Source: an uncultured Acetatifactor sp. (GTDB taxonomy: Bacteria; Bacillota; Clostridia; Lachnospirales; Lachnospiraceae). From it: a DNA stretch of 64,000 nt. Under the pieces are notes generated by a model, which saw nothing but the letters and a program-made list of their open reading frames with translations, was not told the DNA's origin and ran no database searches. A program made the position numbers and the translations under genes. The first letter of the stretch is position 1. Each line of letters starts with the position of its first letter. Of this stretch, positions 7,666 to 15,901 are shown piece by piece. The DNA is taken from NCBI GenBank assembly GCA_910579755.1, contig CAJTVB010000002.1, forward strand, positions 124,001 through 188,000, given 5' to 3'.

Positions 7666-8364
7666 ATGAGGACCATCAGGATCGCAGTCTGTGATGACGA
7701 TGAAAGGGAACGGAAGAAGCTGCTTTGTCTGCTTGAGCAGTATCCGGGGGCCAGGCTGCTGGCAGAGGAATATTCGAGTGGAGAGGCCCTGCTGGCGGCG
7801 GGAAAAAAGTATGATATTCTGCTGTTGGATATCGATATGGAGGGTCTGGACGGAATCGAGACGGCCAGGCGGATTCGGGAGGCGGACAAGGAGGTCCGGC
7901 TGATTTATGTGACAAATTACAGGGATTATACGATTTTTGCATTTGCCGTTCATGCTTTTGCCTATTTGCTGAAGCCGGTAGAGCAGGAGGAGCTTTTTGC
8001 TCAGCTGGACGAGGTCTGTGCCTATGGTCTCGCCCGGAGCTGGCCGGAGCTGGAGTTTCATGCGGCGGAGGGGATCGTCCGCATGGAAACCTCCCGGATT
8101 CTGTGCTTTGAGTATTTTGACCGTCAGGTGCTGATGCATACCACAGACGGTGTCCTGCATCTGAAACGGCGGATCACAGAGGTTGCCCGGGAAATGGCGG
8201 TCTATGGATTTGCCGTGCCCCATAAAAGCTTTGTGGTGAATTTATATGCGGTGCAGAGGATCCGGGGATATGAGATTACTTTGACGGACGGCAGGACCAT
8301 TCCTTTATCCCAGAAGAAATCGGCACTTTTCCGCAGAGAGCTGAATGACTACCTGGCTTCATAG
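7666..8364 (+). CDS. LytTR family response regulator
   Basis: Two-component response regulator of 232 residues. The receiver domain (1-120) has the acidic pair D10/D11, phospho-acceptor D55 in LLLDID, and the conserved Thr/Lys region (YVTNYRD, LLKPVE). The LytTR DNA-binding domain (about 135-230) shows HKSFVVNLYAVQRI and DGRTIPLSQKK. It is the partner of the GHKL kinase 34 bp downstream. The TTGCCT/TATAGT pair upstream may be the promoter. Likely targets are the neighbouring yhfC-like and lipoprotein genes, by proximity only. Confidence 0.92.
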   Translation: MRTIRIAVCDDDERERKKLLCLLEQYPGARLLAEEYSSGEALLAAGKKYDILLLDIDMEGLDGIETARRIREADKEVRLIYVTNYRDYTIFAFAVHAFAYLLKPVEQEELFAQLDEVCAYGLARSWPELEFHAAEGIVRMETSRILCFEYFDRQVLMHTTDGVLHLKRRITEVAREMAVYGFAVPHKSFVVNLYAVQRIRGYEITLTDGRTIPLSQKKSALFRRELNDYLAS

Positions 8365-8398
8365 GCAGTGACAAGCCGCATAAGGAGGAGCGGACTGT

Positions 8399-9691
8399 AT
8401 GGAGATCATGATTTATTTTGTGCTTCCCATGCTGGGAAGCATTTTTCTGGTGGGAAGTATGTTTTACGGGGCTTACAGGATCGCCGGAAGGCCGCAGGTA
8501 AGCAGGTTTTCCTGGGGAGTCATGGCGGTCTACATTCTTTTGACCGTGGGCTTTTCCTACATAGGAAACACCTGGGTCAATCTGTTTTTTTCCTGCTTAT
8601 TTCCCTTTGCCGCCAGCCTGGCGTTCAGGACGGCCCGGACATACCTGGCACCTGATTTCATTTTAACGGCGGCAGTCTTTTTGACAGATGTTGTTGTGCT
8701 CATGGTGTATGAGATGCTGTGGGTTGTGGGGATTGTGCCGTTTCAATCCCGCCAGCTGGCATATATTCTCCTGCTGGCGGCCAGCCGGATGACGGAGTTT
8801 ATGGTAATTCTGCTGGTTGTGGCAGCGGTGGGAAAGCGGGCAGGAAGGCAGACCACGGCAAGGCAGATAGCCTGGTCGGTCCTTTTGCCTCTGTTTTCGC
8901 TGTTCAATATGTACTGCATGGTGTATCTGATGCAGATTTATTTTACAAAAACAATGATGCTTCTCTTTATCGCCAATCTGCTCTTTTTGATTGGGCTGAA
9001 TGTCTATTTTTGTGTGCTGATGGATATTATGGACGAAAACCGCAGGCTGGAAAATGAAAAGGAATTATACCGGCAGCAGGCGGCGATGCAGGTACGGTAT
9101 TATGAGCGGGAGGAGGAAAAATACGAGGAATCCCGGAAATTAATCCATGATATCCGCAACCACATCCTGGCCATGGAGGAGCTGTACCATGCCCGGGAAG
9201 CAGGAGATGCTGCACGGTATGCCGGAGATATCCACAAAATGCTCAATCGGTTCCAGCAGAAGTATTATACCTCGGACCGGCTTCTGAATATTATATTGAA
9301 CGATAAGGTACAGGAGATGCAGAGGGAAGGGATCCGGGAGGATATCCGGGTGGGGGAGGTTTCTCTGGAATTTATGCGGGACACGGACGTGACGGCCTTA
9401 TTTGCCAATCTGCTGGACAATGCCATTTCGGCGGCGGCACAGAGCGGCGGCGGGTATATCCGGCTGCGGGTCAGCACGGTGCGGCAGTTTCTGTCGGTCA
9501 CTCTGGAAAACAGCTGTGACAGGGAGCCGGTTAAGACAGCCGAAGGATTTTTATCCAACAGTGAGGGACATCAGGGGCTGGGACTTCGAATTATCCGACA
9601 GACGGTGGAGCTATACGGCGGCGATGTGCAGTTTGAGTGGAAGAACGGTGTTTTTTTCGCCAGAGCCATGCTGAACTGTTACAAAATTTAA
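8399..9691 (+). CDS. GHKL-domain sensor histidine kinase (AgrC-like)
   Basis: Membrane histidine kinase of 430 residues with about six N-terminal membrane segments (1-205), an AgrC-like layout. A coiled-coil stretch rich in Glu follows. The phospho-acceptor His lies in KLIHDIRNHILAM. The ATP-binding part has the N box NLLDNAISAA and the G box GHQGLGLRIIRQTVELYGG. It probably phosphorylates the adjacent LytTR regulator. No agrB/agrD-like peptide genes are visible nearby, so the signal is unknown. Confidence 0.92.
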   Translation: MEIMIYFVLPMLGSIFLVGSMFYGAYRIAGRPQVSRFSWGVMAVYILLTVGFSYIGNTWVNLFFSCLFPFAASLAFRTARTYLAPDFILTAAVFLTDVVVLMVYEMLWVVGIVPFQSRQLAYILLLAASRMTEFMVILLVVAAVGKRAGRQTTARQIAWSVLLPLFSLFNMYCMVYLMQIYFTKTMMLLFIANLLFLIGLNVYFCVLMDIMDENRRLENEKELYRQQAAMQVRYYEREEEKYEESRKLIHDIRNHILAMEELYHAREAGDAARYAGDIHKMLNRFQQKYYTSDRLLNIILNDKVQEMQREGIREDIRVGEVSLEFMRDTDVTALFANLLDNAISAAAQSGGGYIRLRVSTVRQFLSVTLENSCDREPVKTAEGFLSNSEGHQGLGLRIIRQTVELYGGDVQFEWKNGVFFARAMLNCYKI

Positions 9692-9784
9692 GTCAGTGTG
9701 CCGCAGCCAAACTGCAGATGGAACCGTAAAAGAGAGCGCTGTCTGTATCTTAAGAACAATATACCGTACCTTAGGCAGGATATA

Positions 9785-9813
9785 TTGCATTTGGTGCGGA
9801 AAGCTTATAGAAT
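9785..9813 (+). promoter_or_regulatory. Promoter of the yhfC-like gene
   Basis: TTGCAT (9785-9790), a 17-base spacer and TAGAAT (9808-9813), about 30 bases before the ATG of the YhfC-type gene. A strong AAAGGAGAC ribosome site follows. Its position just after the kinase gene makes it a candidate target of the LytTR regulator. Confidence 0.45.
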
Positions 9814-9843
9814 GGTGTCATCCGCGGAAAAAGGAGACACAAA

Positions 9844-10548
9844 ATGCTAATTGCGAGCTTAATCTTCGGAAGCTTGATCTGCTTTGGGGTGCCTGTGGGG
9901 GGACTGATCATTCTTCTGCGAAGAAAAAGGGGGGCCGGGAAAGCCTTTTTTCTGGGAATGCTGGCCTTTTCGGTCAGCCAATTGGGGATCAGGATACCCG
10001 TGCTGCAGCTTCTTCTGCCGCGCTGGGTCTGGTTTCACGTTCTGCAGCTGTATCCCTGGGCCTATGGATTATTTCTGGGATTGACGGCGGGCGTATTTGA
10101 AGAGGGGGCCAGGTGGATTGCGATTCGCTTCTTTTTGAAGGACAGGACAGATCTGGAGCATGGACTGGCCTTTGGCCTTGGCCATGGCGGCGTGGAGGCC
10201 ATGATATTGGCAGGCTTGAATATGACTGCAGGTCTGATGATGGTATTGACGGGACAGGGAGCGCTGTTTCCGGCCACGTCCCAAACCGTACTTATTTCCG
10301 GGTTGGAGAGGCTTTATGCCATGGCATTTCACGTGGGAGCGTCGCTTTTGGTTATGTGCGGCATCAGGAAGAAAAGGACAGCAGGATATCTGACAGCGGC
10401 GGTGGCGCTTCACACAGTGATGGATGCCGCCATAGTGATTCTGCCGGCGGTGTTTGGGGCGGGCATAGCGGTAATTGAGCTTTATGGAGCAGCTGTGGGC
10501 CTTCTTACTCTGACGGCGGGAGTGCTTGCGTATTGCAGGAGGAAATAG
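9844..10548 (+). CDS. YhfC family intramembrane glutamic-type protease
   Basis: Integral membrane protein of 234 residues with seven to eight predicted membrane helices. Conserved EEGARW (about residues 86-91) and GHGGVEAM (about 112-119) supply the paired Glu and His residues of the YhfC/DUF2324 family, related to CAAX-type (ABI) proteases. The predicted role is cleavage of membrane proteins or peptides, but the substrate is unknown. It has its own promoter-like sequence after the LytTR/GHKL pair and is followed by a lipoprotein gene. Confidence 0.85.
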   Translation: MLIASLIFGSLICFGVPVGGLIILLRRKRGAGKAFFLGMLAFSVSQLGIRIPVLQLLLPRWVWFHVLQLYPWAYGLFLGLTAGVFEEGARWIAIRFFLKDRTDLEHGLAFGLGHGGVEAMILAGLNMTAGLMMVLTGQGALFPATSQTVLISGLERLYAMAFHVGASLLVMCGIRKKRTAGYLTAAVALHTVMDAAIVILPAVFGAGIAVIELYGAAVGLLTLTAGVLAYCRRK

Positions 10549-10613
10549 CAATGGAAAGGATTTGGGCAGAACTCAAAAGAGCTTCGAAGGACAGTAAAAA
10601 GGAGAGATCGGTG

Positions 10614-11048
10614 ATGAATATTAAAAAGGGAAATGCAGTGAAGAAAATGTGGACTATGCTTCTGACTGCGGCGGCCTCAGCCTTGCTGCTTGCAGGCTGT
10701 GCTTCGTCTAAGCTTGCGGATGCTTTTGACGAAGCCTCCGTAAAGGCTTCCGCACAGGAGCTTATTGATCACCTGACAGCAGGGGAATACCAGGAAGCTG
10801 CGGATATGATGAGCAAAACCATGCAGGAGGCGCTTCCTATGGAGCAGCTGGCGTCGGCGATGGAAACCGTGGGCGGGCAGACGGGAGCCTTTCAGAAATA
10901 CAAAAGCATCGCGGTAGTGGGCCAGAAGGATGACTCGGGCGCAGACTACGCAGTAGCGGTGGTGGTAGCCGCCTATGAAAAAGGCACAGTGACATATAAT
11001 GTAAGCTTTGATACAAACATGGAGGTCACAGGGCTCTGGATGAAATAA
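10614..11048 (+). CDS. DUF3887-type lipoprotein
   Basis: Exported lipoprotein of about 144 residues. The N terminus has Lys residues, a hydrophobic stretch and lipobox LLLAGC, so Cys would be lipidated. The mature part (ADMMSKTMQEALPMEQLASAMETVGGQTGAF...) matches the DUF3887 pattern, a small NTF2-like fold that often precedes alpha/beta hydrolases and here stands alone. ATG 10614 was chosen because AAGGAGAG lies 8 bases upstream; GTG 10611 is possible. It is separated from the YhfC gene by 65 bp and ends at a strong terminator. Confidence 0.78.
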   Translation: MNIKKGNAVKKMWTMLLTAAASALLLAGCASSKLADAFDEASVKASAQELIDHLTAGEYQEAADMMSKTMQEALPMEQLASAMETVGGQTGAFQKYKSIAVVGQKDDSGADYAVAVVVAAYEKGTVTYNVSFDTNMEVTGLWMK

Positions 11049-11119
11049 ATTTTTCCACCTGGGAGGCTGCGGAAGGGACGGCGGGGGATCCGGTACGGAA
11101 TCTAAATGAGAAATTTATA

Positions 11120-11158
11120 AAATGCAGGGGAGTGATTTTACGTTTCCCCTGCATTTTT
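11120..11158. terminator. Bidirectional terminator
   Basis: AAATGCAGGGGA (11120-11131) pairs perfectly with TCCCCTGCATTT (11145-11156) and is followed by TTA. It separates the rightward lipoprotein gene from the leftward DUF4097 gene, and A-rich sequence on the other side would give Us on the minus strand. Confidence 0.85.
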
Positions 11159-11182
11159 ATGATGCTTTGTGTTTTAAGATGT

Positions 11183-12382
11183 TCAGTATTTTAAAATTCG
11201 CAGGTCACCGCTGACGGTGGAGATTTTTAACCGGGTGGAGCCGTCGCTGCCGTATTGTCCTTCTGCCTGGGTTCCTCTTTTGTTAAAGGAGAGTTTGTCG
11301 TCAAAGAAGGTATTACATTCACCGCTGGTAGAGTCAAAATCCAGATAAAAAGAAGCATTTTCGGGTAGGGTGAGGCTGACCTCGCCGCTGGTAGTACCAA
11401 TGTTCAGATTTCCCGTGAGTTCCTTCAAAAATATGCGGATATCGCCGCTGACAGAATTTGCCTTGCCGAAGCCGGTTCCTTCATTTAGAGAAATTTCTCC
11501 GCTGGTGGTATTCAGTTTAAAGTCTCCCGAGATGTCGTCCACCATAATATCTCCAGACACGCTGTTTGCTTTTGTGTTTCCTGTCCCGCTCAGAATGCGG
11601 ATATCGCCGCTGGTAGAGGACATGGAGATTTGGCCGGACAGCTGACCGCAGGAAATATATCCGCTGGTGGTGGAGATCTGGATCTGATCGGCATCGGCTG
11701 TTTCCATCTTCAGGTCGCCGCTGGTAGTGGAGAGCAGGATACTATTGCCGGAGGCTTCCTGGATGCATACATCTCCGCTGGTGGAAGAAGCCTGAAGATC
11801 ATCTGCCGCTGCCGACGGGAAATAAATATCGCCGCTGGTGGAGGACACGTTAAAATGCGCACACTGGGGAATTGCTACGTCAGAGAAAATATCCCCGCTG
11901 ACGGTCCTGACCTTAAGGGACACGGCCAAATTTGGAGGAAGAAAAATCTCCGTATATCCGACCCGTCCCGGTAAGGAAAAGAAGTGGAAGCGATTCCGGT
12001 TTTTTCCGGTGATGGTCAGTTCCCCATTCTTTTGATTTATGGTGGAGATTTGGTTTGCGCTTGGTGTAAAGTTCATATATTCCCGGATCGTGATGGTTCC
12101 TTCCGCGCCCTCCCGGAAAATCACATCGTTGGAATTCATGCTGTAATTAATATTCAGGCTGTTAATGCCTTCTGCAGGTATTTCCTGTTCCAGTACCAGA
12201 GAGCACTCCGGATAAACGGTTCCACCGGCGCTCCATGAGTTATTGATCTCGAAGCTTTCCGGTGAAAAAAAGAAATTACCGATTCTAATGCTTCCGCCGG
12301 ATAGGCACACCGTCAGCATGGTGATGAGTACGAGGGCAATCCCGATCAGAATGGCAATCAAAGTGATTTTTAAGGTTTTCAT
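11183..12382 (-). CDS. DUF4097 beta-strand repeat protein
   Basis: Envelope protein of 399 residues with an N-terminal membrane anchor (residues ~5-28) and an extracytoplasmic region rich in repeats of the form STSGDI (at least ten copies). These build a right-handed beta-helix-like stack (DUF4097, adhesin-like). The repetition is visible in DNA as many near-copies of CCGCTGGTGG on the plus strand. It is the last gene of the PadR/DUF1700/DUF4097 operon, 11 bp after the previous gene. Such proteins are thought to act in envelope stress sensing; the exact role is unknown. Confidence 0.85.
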   Translation of the reverse strand: MKTLKITLIAILIGIALVLITMLTVCLSGGSIRIGNFFFSPESFEINNSWSAGGTVYPECSLVLEQEIPAEGINSLNINYSMNSNDVIFREGAEGTITIREYMNFTPSANQISTINQKNGELTITGKNRNRFHFFSLPGRVGYTEIFLPPNLAVSLKVRTVSGDIFSDVAIPQCAHFNVSSTSGDIYFPSAAADDLQASSTSGDVCIQEASGNSILLSTTSGDLKMETADADQIQISTTSGYISCGQLSGQISMSSTSGDIRILSGTGNTKANSVSGDIMVDDISGDFKLNTTSGEISLNEGTGFGKANSVSGDIRIFLKELTGNLNIGTTSGEVSLTLPENASFYLDFDSTSGECNTFFDDKLSFNKRGTQAEGQYGSDGSTRLKISTVSGDLRILKY

Positions 12383-12393
12383 ATAGACTCCTT

Positions 12394-13065
12394 TCAGTGC
12401 CGCTTTATGCTGAAAATCAGTTCTGATACGGCCTGGGCGCAGGCACCGATCAGGAAGATGACCCAGGTGATATACCAGGCGTCGGTGGCAAAGCTGATAA
12501 TAAAATACGACACCAGAATGATTGTCCAGATAATGACGCTGACGGATCTTTTTATTGCTTTTTCCTGATTGCTGGAATACCGGGCCTCCTTGTAGAGCTC
12601 TACAAGGCTTTCTTCTTTTCGTTTCTGATAATTAGGGTACATGTTGGCGGCATAAACCAGCATACATGTCGGCGGAATGCAGATTGCTCCTGCAATCACC
12701 AGCCCCAGCAGTCCTAGTTCATCGTTATAGGACACTGTGGCAATAAACTGGAAATAGACAAATGCAACCCCGGCCAAAATATAAAGACCTACGGAGATTG
12801 CCGTGAGCAGGGCTTTCTTCTGCCGGTCCTTTTCGGGCAGCGTCAGAAGATTTCTTTCCTCCAGGTCCTGAAATAACTCTGTCACGTCACCGATAGAGTG
12901 GATCACATTCTGAAAGGCGTCCTCCTCCGAATAACCCTCTCTTATTAGATCCTCATATTTTTCAATGGTATTCTGAGTCATTTCCTCCTTCAGGTCCATG
13001 GCCTTTCTGGTCTTTGGCGCTTCTGCAAATAATTCGTTGATATGGTTTCGGATTTTTTCCTGCAT
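12394..13065 (-). CDS. DUF1700-like / permease-prefix membrane protein
   Basis: Protein of 223 residues. The N-terminal ~80 residues form a helical domain seen in DUF1700 and permease-prefix proteins (TRKAMDLKEEMTQNTIEKYEDL, then EGYSEEDAFQNVIHSIGDVTEL). Four membrane helices follow, paired around residues 85-145 and 165-215. It lies between padR and DUF4097 genes in one operon. In related systems it is proposed to link the regulator's output to the membrane, but no activity is known. A GAGGGAGGTAT ribosome site precedes the ATG. Confidence 0.82.
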   Translation of the reverse strand: MQEKIRNHINELFAEAPKTRKAMDLKEEMTQNTIEKYEDLIREGYSEEDAFQNVIHSIGDVTELFQDLEERNLLTLPEKDRQKKALLTAISVGLYILAGVAFVYFQFIATVSYNDELGLLGLVIAGAICIPPTCMLVYAANMYPNYQKRKEESLVELYKEARYSSNQEKAIKRSVSVIIWTIILVSYFIISFATDAWYITWVIFLIGACAQAVSELIFSIKRH

Positions 13066-13125
13066 TGCTTATACCTCCCTCGTCTTTTCAGGATTTATGG
13101 TTTTGGATGGTTTCAAAATATGTTT

Positions 13126-13449
13126 TCATTTCAAGAGTTGATCGATGGCAGCCTTTGCTTCCTCCCATTCCTGTCGGTAGACCTGATAAGCCCGCCGGCC
13201 TTCTTCGGTGATGGAATAATATCTCCGTCTGGCGCCTACCGTTTCATCTCCCCAGTAGGTGCGGATATACCCCGCCTGCTCCAGGCGGCGGAAAGCGGAA
13301 TACAGCGTAGCTTCCTTCAGCTCGCAGCGATTATCCGTCTTTTTCATGATATCCTTGTTGATTTGATAGCCATAGCTGTCCGTTTCCAGGAGATGGGACA
13401 GGATGATGGCTTCAGTATGACCCCTTAAAATGTCGGATGTGATCGACAT
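13126..13449 (-). CDS. PadR family transcriptional regulator
   Basis: Small winged-helix repressor of 107 residues with the PadR N-terminal signature: GHTEAIILSHLLETDSYGYQ, LKEATLYSAFRRLEQAGYI and RRYYSITEEGRRAYQ. The C-terminal helix is the short PadR-s2 dimerisation arm. First gene of a three-gene operon. Its promoter is overlapped by an 8-bp inverted repeat, consistent with autoregulation. A second PadR with the same associated domains lies at 38 kb. Confidence 0.92.
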   Translation of the reverse strand: MSITSDILRGHTEAIILSHLLETDSYGYQINKDIMKKTDNRCELKEATLYSAFRRLEQAGYIRTYWGDETVGARRRYYSITEEGRRAYQVYRQEWEEAKAAIDQLLK

Positions 13450-13476
13450 CGGCGTTAATACCTCCTTTCTGCATAC

Positions 13477-13512
13477 ACTATAGTACGATATACCTCGCCT
13501 GTCAAGGTATAT
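13477..13512 (-). promoter_or_regulatory. padR operon promoter with dyad operator
   Basis: On the minus strand, a consensus TTGACA (13500-13505), a 17-base spacer and TATAGT (13477-13482). The dyad ATATACCT-N9-AGGTATAT (13488-13512) overlaps the -35 box and spacer, so a bound PadR dimer would block RNA polymerase. Confidence 0.75.
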
Positions 13513-13557
13513 TTCAAATTAGAAGTATATTATGGAATAAAGATTATGAAGCGGCTT

Positions 13558-13611
13558 GTTGCTTTTCATAGGCATCATGTTGCTTTGGACGGCGAAGCCG
13601 TGAAAAGTAAC
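13558..13611. repeat. Dispersed hairpin repeat, copy A
   Basis: The ends GTTGCTTTTCA (13558-13568) and TGAAAAGTAAC (13601-13611) are inverted repeats with one mismatch, and an inner ACGGC-GAA-GCCGT hairpin lies between them. The 40 bases at 13572-13611 match 44165-44204 at 39 of 40 positions, and a shorter match lies at 39498-39517. The rest of the 13513-13777 gap is AT-rich, with a short TGGAAA/TTTCCA hairpin near 13699; no gene is seen there. Confidence 0.7.
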
Positions 13612-13777
13612 GCAGTTTTGCGAAGTGAACGAATAGTTATAAGTATTTTGTTGTATTTTGGCGGATCCTGTGATAAATTGTAAATCAGTACTAAAAAAAA
13701 TGGAAAAAATTTCCAATTTTTTTGTTAGGACGGCGTTGATGACATAATTTATTTGTGAAATCTGCAGGGGAAAAACA

Positions 13778-15109
13778 ATGCTGAGGCAATATGAAGAGTG
13801 CGATGTATATGAAGGCTTTCAGAAGCGTCTAAAGCTGATTTTTGAAGAGTTTGAAAATGTTTATATATCCTTTTCCGGCGGGAAGGACAGTGGTCTGCTG
13901 CTGAATCTGGTGTTGGATTACAGGGACAAGTGGTATCCGGATCGGACGGTGGGGGTGTTTCATCAGGACTTTGAAGCACAGTATACGGTGACTACGGAAT
14001 ACATTGAGAGAACCTTTGAGCGGATCCGGGACAGGGCGGAGCTCTATTGGGTATGCCTTCCCATGGCCACCCGGACAGCTCTGAGCAGCTATGAGATGTA
14101 CTGGTATCCCTGGGACGAGACCAAGCGTGAATGCTGGGTGCGGCCCATGCCGGAAAAGGAATATGTGATCAATCTGGAGAATAATCCCATCACTACCTAT
14201 CGGTATCGTATGCACCAGGAGGATCTGGCAAAGCAGTTCGGCAGATGGTATAAGGCCGCCCACGGAGAGGGTAAGACCGTATGTCTGCTGGGGATGCGGG
14301 CGGAGGAATCCCTGCAGAGGTACAGCGGCTTTTTAAATAAGAAATACGGCTATAAGGGCGAGTGCTGGATCAGCAGACAGTTCAAGGACGTGTGGTGCGC
14401 TTCTCCCATGTACGATTGGTCCCAGAGTGATATATGGCATGCTAATTATTTGTTTGAATACGATTACAACCGATTATATGATCTTTATTATATGGCGGGG
14501 CTGAAGGTATCTCAAATGCGGGTGGCTTCCCCCTTCAACGATTATTCCAAGGATTCGCTGAATCTGTACCGGGTGATCGACCCGGAGATCTGGGTGAAGC
14601 TGGTGGGAAGGGTGAGAGGAGCAAATTTTGCCTGCATTTACGGAAAGACCAGAGCCATGGGCTACCGGAATGTGACGCTGCCGGAAGGACATACATGGGA
14701 ATCCTATACCAGATTTTTGTTGGAAACGCTGCCTAAAAGGCTGCGGAACAATTATGCGAGGAAGTTTAATACTTCCATTATTTTCTGGCATAAGACTGGG
14801 GGAGGGCTGGACGAAGAGACCATACAGGAGCTGCTGGATCATGGCTATGAGATCCGGCGGAACGGGATATCCAACTACACCCTGAGTAAAAAGTCCAGGA
14901 TTATTTTTGTGGGAAGGATTCCGGACAATACGGACGATATCAAGTCAACCAAGGATATTCCCAGCTGGAAAAGAATGTGCTTCTGCATCCTGAAAAATGA
15001 TCATAATTGTCGTTTTATGGGGTTTGGGATGACCAGGCAGCAGCAGAGATATGTGGATGCGATCAGACGTAAGTACAAAGGCATAGAGGAGATGGAATAT
15101 GGAGTTTAA
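13778..15109 (+). CDS. PAPS reductase-like/DUF3440 protein (IbrA-like)
   Basis: Predicted cytoplasmic PP-loop ATPase of 443 residues. The PP-loop SGGKDS is at residues 33-38, as in PAPS reductases and ATP pyrophosphatases. The C-terminal part (about 190-440) matches the DUF3440 layout of IbrA, with WYKAAHGEGKTVCLLGMRAEES, Cys and Trp-rich segments. In Escherichia coli, IbrA with IbrB regulates Ig-binding proteins, but the chemistry is not established. The 3' end overlaps the ibrB-like gene by 11 bp, so the two are translationally coupled. Confidence 0.85.
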   Translation: MLRQYEECDVYEGFQKRLKLIFEEFENVYISFSGGKDSGLLLNLVLDYRDKWYPDRTVGVFHQDFEAQYTVTTEYIERTFERIRDRAELYWVCLPMATRTALSSYEMYWYPWDETKRECWVRPMPEKEYVINLENNPITTYRYRMHQEDLAKQFGRWYKAAHGEGKTVCLLGMRAEESLQRYSGFLNKKYGYKGECWISRQFKDVWCASPMYDWSQSDIWHANYLFEYDYNRLYDLYYMAGLKVSQMRVASPFNDYSKDSLNLYRVIDPEIWVKLVGRVRGANFACIYGKTRAMGYRNVTLPEGHTWESYTRFLLETLPKRLRNNYARKFNTSIIFWHKTGGGLDEETIQELLDHGYEIRRNGISNYTLSKKSRIIFVGRIPDNTDDIKSTKDIPSWKRMCFCILKNDHNCRFMGFGMTRQQQRYVDAIRRKYKGIEEMEYGV

Positions 15110-15635
15110 AAGTCCTGCATATAATGTGATATCGGTGCCTGTTGAAAAAATTGTCATCAACACCTATAATCCCAACAAGGTGGCACCGCCGGAGATGAAG
15201 CTTTTATATGAAAGCATCCGGGAGGACGGTTATACAATGCCCATCGTCTGCTATTATAAAAAAGAAGAAGATACCTATGTGATTGTTGACGGCTTTCACC
15301 GGTACCGGGTGATGCTGGAGCATCCTGATATATATGAGCGGGAGAATGGGAGACTTCCGGTCTCCGTCATTGATAAACCGCTGGACCATCGTATGGCCAG
15401 CACTGTGCGCCACAACCGCGCCAGAGGAACCCACAATGTGGAGCTGATGAGCAGTATTGTGAAGGAGCTCCATGAACTGGGCCGTTCCGACGCATGGATT
15501 GCCAGGCATCTGGGTATGGATCAGGATGAGATTCTGCGACTGAAACAGATTACGGGCCTGGCAGCATTGTTCCGGGATGTGAAGTTCGGAAAGGCCTGGC
15601 ATCCGTCGGAGGAGGACGAGGGGGATCAAAACTAA
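15099..15635 (+). CDS. ParB/sulfiredoxin-fold protein (IbrB-like)
   Basis: Protein of 178 residues with a ParB N-terminal fold. The segment EKIVINTYNPNKVAPPEM starts the domain and VDGFHRYR (63-70) is the nucleotide-binding motif of ParB/Srx proteins. TVRHNRARGTHNVELMSSIV and a helix-turn-helix-like stretch (SDAWIARHLGMDQDEILRLKQITG) follow. It is coupled to the IbrA-like gene by an 11-bp overlap. No chromosome-partition genes are near, so it is not a classical ParB. Likely a partner of the PP-loop protein in a regulatory or modification reaction. Confidence 0.85.
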   Translation: MEFKSPAYNVISVPVEKIVINTYNPNKVAPPEMKLLYESIREDGYTMPIVCYYKKEEDTYVIVDGFHRYRVMLEHPDIYERENGRLPVSVIDKPLDHRMASTVRHNRARGTHNVELMSSIVKELHELGRSDAWIARHLGMDQDEILRLKQITGLAALFRDVKFGKAWHPSEEDEGDQN

Positions 15636-15659
15636 GGAAACGCCTTGATCAGCGTTTCC
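15636..15659 (+). terminator. Hairpin after the ibrAB-like pair
   Basis: GGAAACGC and GCGTTTCC form a perfect 8-bp stem directly after the stop codon. No T run follows (ATAAAAAA instead), so it may be an RNA end-stabilising hairpin rather than a true terminator. Confidence 0.4.
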
Positions 15660-15798
15660 ATAAAAAATGAAAGGAGACGCAGCCTGACTGCTTCAAAATC
15701 CTACTGATCATATGAAAGGAATTTCCAGGAATGCTTTCAAATGAAAAAAGGAGCGGGCTGAACTGTTGCATACTGTAACAGCGGACCAGTCTTTTTCC

Positions 15799-15827
15799 TT
15801 GTAATCCTCGGAGTTTTGTTTTATAAT
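15799..15827 (+). promoter_or_regulatory. Promoter of the S1-domain gene
   Basis: TTGTAA (15799-15804), a 17-base spacer and a perfect TATAAT (15822-15827), about 75 bases before the S1-domain start. Confidence 0.6.
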
Positions 15828-15901
15828 GAAAGGCGGGAAATTGCGGAGCAGAATGGGTGCAGGCCGAAATCCGCAGATCACAGAAAGGCATGGGGATTAT
15901 T

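Noticed and set aside
15099..15635. Chromosome-partition ParB
   Set aside because: No ParA or parS-like context, and the gene is coupled to an IbrA-like gene.
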